Of a stretch of DNA of 64,000 nucleotides, positions 63,031 through 64,000 are shown in pieces. Within the stretch, counting starts at the first letter, position 1; the number at the start of each line of letters is the position of its first letter. The notes below the pieces were generated by a model. The model had not been told where the DNA came from and searched no databases. It was given only the letters and a program-made list of their open reading frames with translations. The DNA lies in contig NC_026498.1 in NCBI RefSeq assembly GCF_000328475.2, positions 248,001-312,000 on the forward strand, given 5' to 3'. Position numbers and translations under genes: made by a program. The DNA is from Mycosarcoma maydis. Lineage: Eukaryota > Basidiomycota > Ustilaginomycetes > Ustilaginales.

Positions 63031-63371
63031 AGACCCATCTCTCGCGATAATCATTCAAGCACAAGGTCTCGACGACTCTCTTGACCTGTTTCTCTTCTCA
63101 CTTTCCAACCAAAAGAAGCGCTCTTCAGAGCAATCTGTCGACCTTCAAACAGCTTTCCTCAACACACATTCGGTCATTGCGCACAATCGTGAGTCCCCAG
63201 AGGCCGTCCACTTTCTGGATACCCCTCCCATCTCTTGGAAAGTGGAGAGCACTGCTATCATGTCGGTTCGTGACGCGCACACGTATTCTTTTGAGTCAAG
63301 CTCTTCTTTCTTGCCTTGATCTCTGTAATTTACAGCTTCTTCGTTCTTGCTTCTCTCCTCTTGTCAATATC
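63031..63371. other. Spacer between eIF4B and the small secreted ORF
   Basis: No gene. Probably the eIF4B 3' UTR followed by a promoter; the last 60 bases are C/T-rich. Confidence 0.5.
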
Positions 63372-63565
63372 ATGCTCCCCTGGTCGTGGGCTTGCGGCGT
63401 CCTAGTTGCTTCTGCCTTTCTGCCCATTTCCGCTGAACAACAGCAGAAAGATTCTGAGTAAGCATCGCTTTGAAAACGTGTGCACTTAGTAACCCCTTTT
63501 TTTAACATAATTCATGTAGTACCGACTGTAAACTCGAATTACTGAGCCCCACCAGAATGGTGTGA
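63372..63565 (+). CDS. Putative small secreted protein, 5' part, probably interrupted by a transposon
   Basis: ATG 63372 opens a signal-peptide-like stretch (LPWSWACGVLVASAFLPISA) followed by EQQQKDS. A good donor (GTAAGC) at 63458 and acceptor (CATGTAG) ending at 63519 bound a 62-base intron with a TTTAAC branch-like site. In phase, exon 2 reads DTDCKLEL and then enters CTGAGCCCCACCA at 63542, directly after a TA dinucleotide, before a stop at 63563. That 13-mer recurs at 63605, and a transposase starts at 63720. The simplest reading is a secreted or effector-type gene cut after about 35 codons by a TA-targeting transposon, with its remainder beyond the window. No homologue is recognised, and a chance short frame remains possible. 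Confidence 0.35.
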
Positions 63566-64000
63566 GTAGTGTGGATGGATCGCGTCTGTGCCTTCACTCC
63601 GTCCCTGAGCCCCACCAACCGACTTTTTGATACCATTCGTGATTGTGGACCCTGAATCTGGCCTTTCAGCCGCTAAATGCCGCCTGATGTCAACAATATC
63701 ATGCATTCCCAAGCTCGCAATGGCCGGCCCTAGCATCTCAAAGCGGTCAATGGCAGCTCGAACAGCATCCGCCGCCGAGCGGGATGCCAAAGAAGCTCGG
63801 CTGCAGTTAGCCGCTAGCGAGCTCGGCAATGGGACATACTCCAGCATTCGACAAGCCGCTGCAGCCCACAATGTGCCCAAATCAACGCTCCGCCATCGCA
63901 TTCAGGGCCGTCAGCCCAAGAAGGATGCTCAGATGAGCATGCAGGCACTTACTCCGGCCGCCGAAAGCGCCCTTGTCGACCATATCCGGCGTTGTGCCTG
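63542..64000 (+). mobile_element. Pogo-like DNA transposon, 5' part
   Basis: The candidate left edge is CTGAGCCCCACCA at 63542, preceded by TA, the target used by Tc1/mariner-pogo elements. The same 13-mer is repeated 63 bases further in, at 63605-63617. The transposase frame follows. The right part lies outside the window, so the terminal inverted repeat cannot be confirmed. TCGTGATT occurs at 63637 inside the presumed element or leader. Confidence 0.45.
63720..64000 (+). CDS. Pogo/Fot1-type transposase, N-terminal part (runs off window)
   Basis: An open frame from ATG 63720 to the window end (about 93 codons, no stop) reads a basic, Ala-rich N terminus and then SIRQAAAAHNVPKSTLRHRI, a pipsqueak-type helix-turn-helix, followed by QALTPAAESALVDHIRRC, the start of the CENP-B/Tc5-type second DNA-binding domain. 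This order is typical of transposases of the Tc1/mariner-pogo group, which cut and paste their element at TA sites. The DDE catalytic domain would lie beyond base 64000, so activity cannot be judged. The frame is intact so far, suggesting a fairly young copy. Confidence 0.75.
   Translation, partial: MAGPSISKRSMAARTASAAERDAKEARLQLAASELGNGTYSSIRQAAAAHNVPKSTLRHRIQGRQPKKDAQMSMQALTPAAESALVDHIRRCA

Overview
The window reads as nuclear DNA of a smut fungus (Ustilaginales: Ustilago, Sporisorium or a close relative). The genes are long and almost intron-free, with short 5'-GTAAGT/GTGAGT...AG-3' introns where they exist. The proteins are fungal housekeeping and secreted types. Starts were moved to the first sensible ATG where the open frame began earlier on TTG or GTG. 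Species identity is inference; I could run no search.

Layout. 1-1.6 kb: intergenic DNA with a 100-N assembly gap beside a GA microsatellite. 1.6-13.5 kb: phospholipase-D-family protein (+), CCT gamma (-), Ser-rich protein (+), Rcm1/NSUN5-type rRNA methyltransferase (+), inorganic pyrophosphatase (-). 14-25 kb: secreted carboxylesterase, OTU1-type deubiquitinase, GH76 mannosidase-type protein, a broken tubulin-cofactor-A-like gene, GH3 beta-glucosidase. 24.5-29.2 kb: a gene-poor stretch. 29.2-35 kb: sugar transporter, a decayed LINE-like fragment, membrane-anchored GH17 glucanase. 35-46 kb: CPD photolyase, PRPP synthetase, Pil1-type eisosome protein, NIPSNAP protein, aromatic amino acid decarboxylase. 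46-51 kb: two AceTr/GPR1-FUN34 membrane transporters arranged head to head, both spliced. 51-63 kb: mitochondrial PDK-type kinase, ORC1, ALG9, signal peptidase subunit SPC2 (apparent 1-nt frameshift), eIF4B. 63-64 kb: a short secreted-protein exon pair that seems interrupted by a pogo-like transposon running off the right edge.

How the genes relate. There is no single pathway cluster. Recurrent themes are secretion and wall or carbohydrate work (carboxylesterase, GH76, GH3, GH17, sugar uptake, ALG9 and SPC2 for the secretory route) and mitochondrial or carbon metabolism (PDK, acetate-type carriers, NIPSNAP). Two genes, the pyrophosphatase and the photolyase, share an in-frame design: a weak-context upstream ATG that adds a mitochondrial-type presequence, then a strong-context ATG. 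This suggests dual targeting by leaky scanning.

The most unusual signal is not a gene. Noncoding DNA throughout the window carries phased 7-bp arrays built from the palindrome GANTC plus a two-base spacer (mostly AC or GT), such as GAATCAC, GATTCAC, GACTCAC and GAGTCGT. I found about 50 exact AATCACGA/TCGTGATT octamers by eye, none in an exon I trust. Other arrays with different units (ACGGAGC, GAGCCAC, AGCCATG) keep the same 7-bp period.
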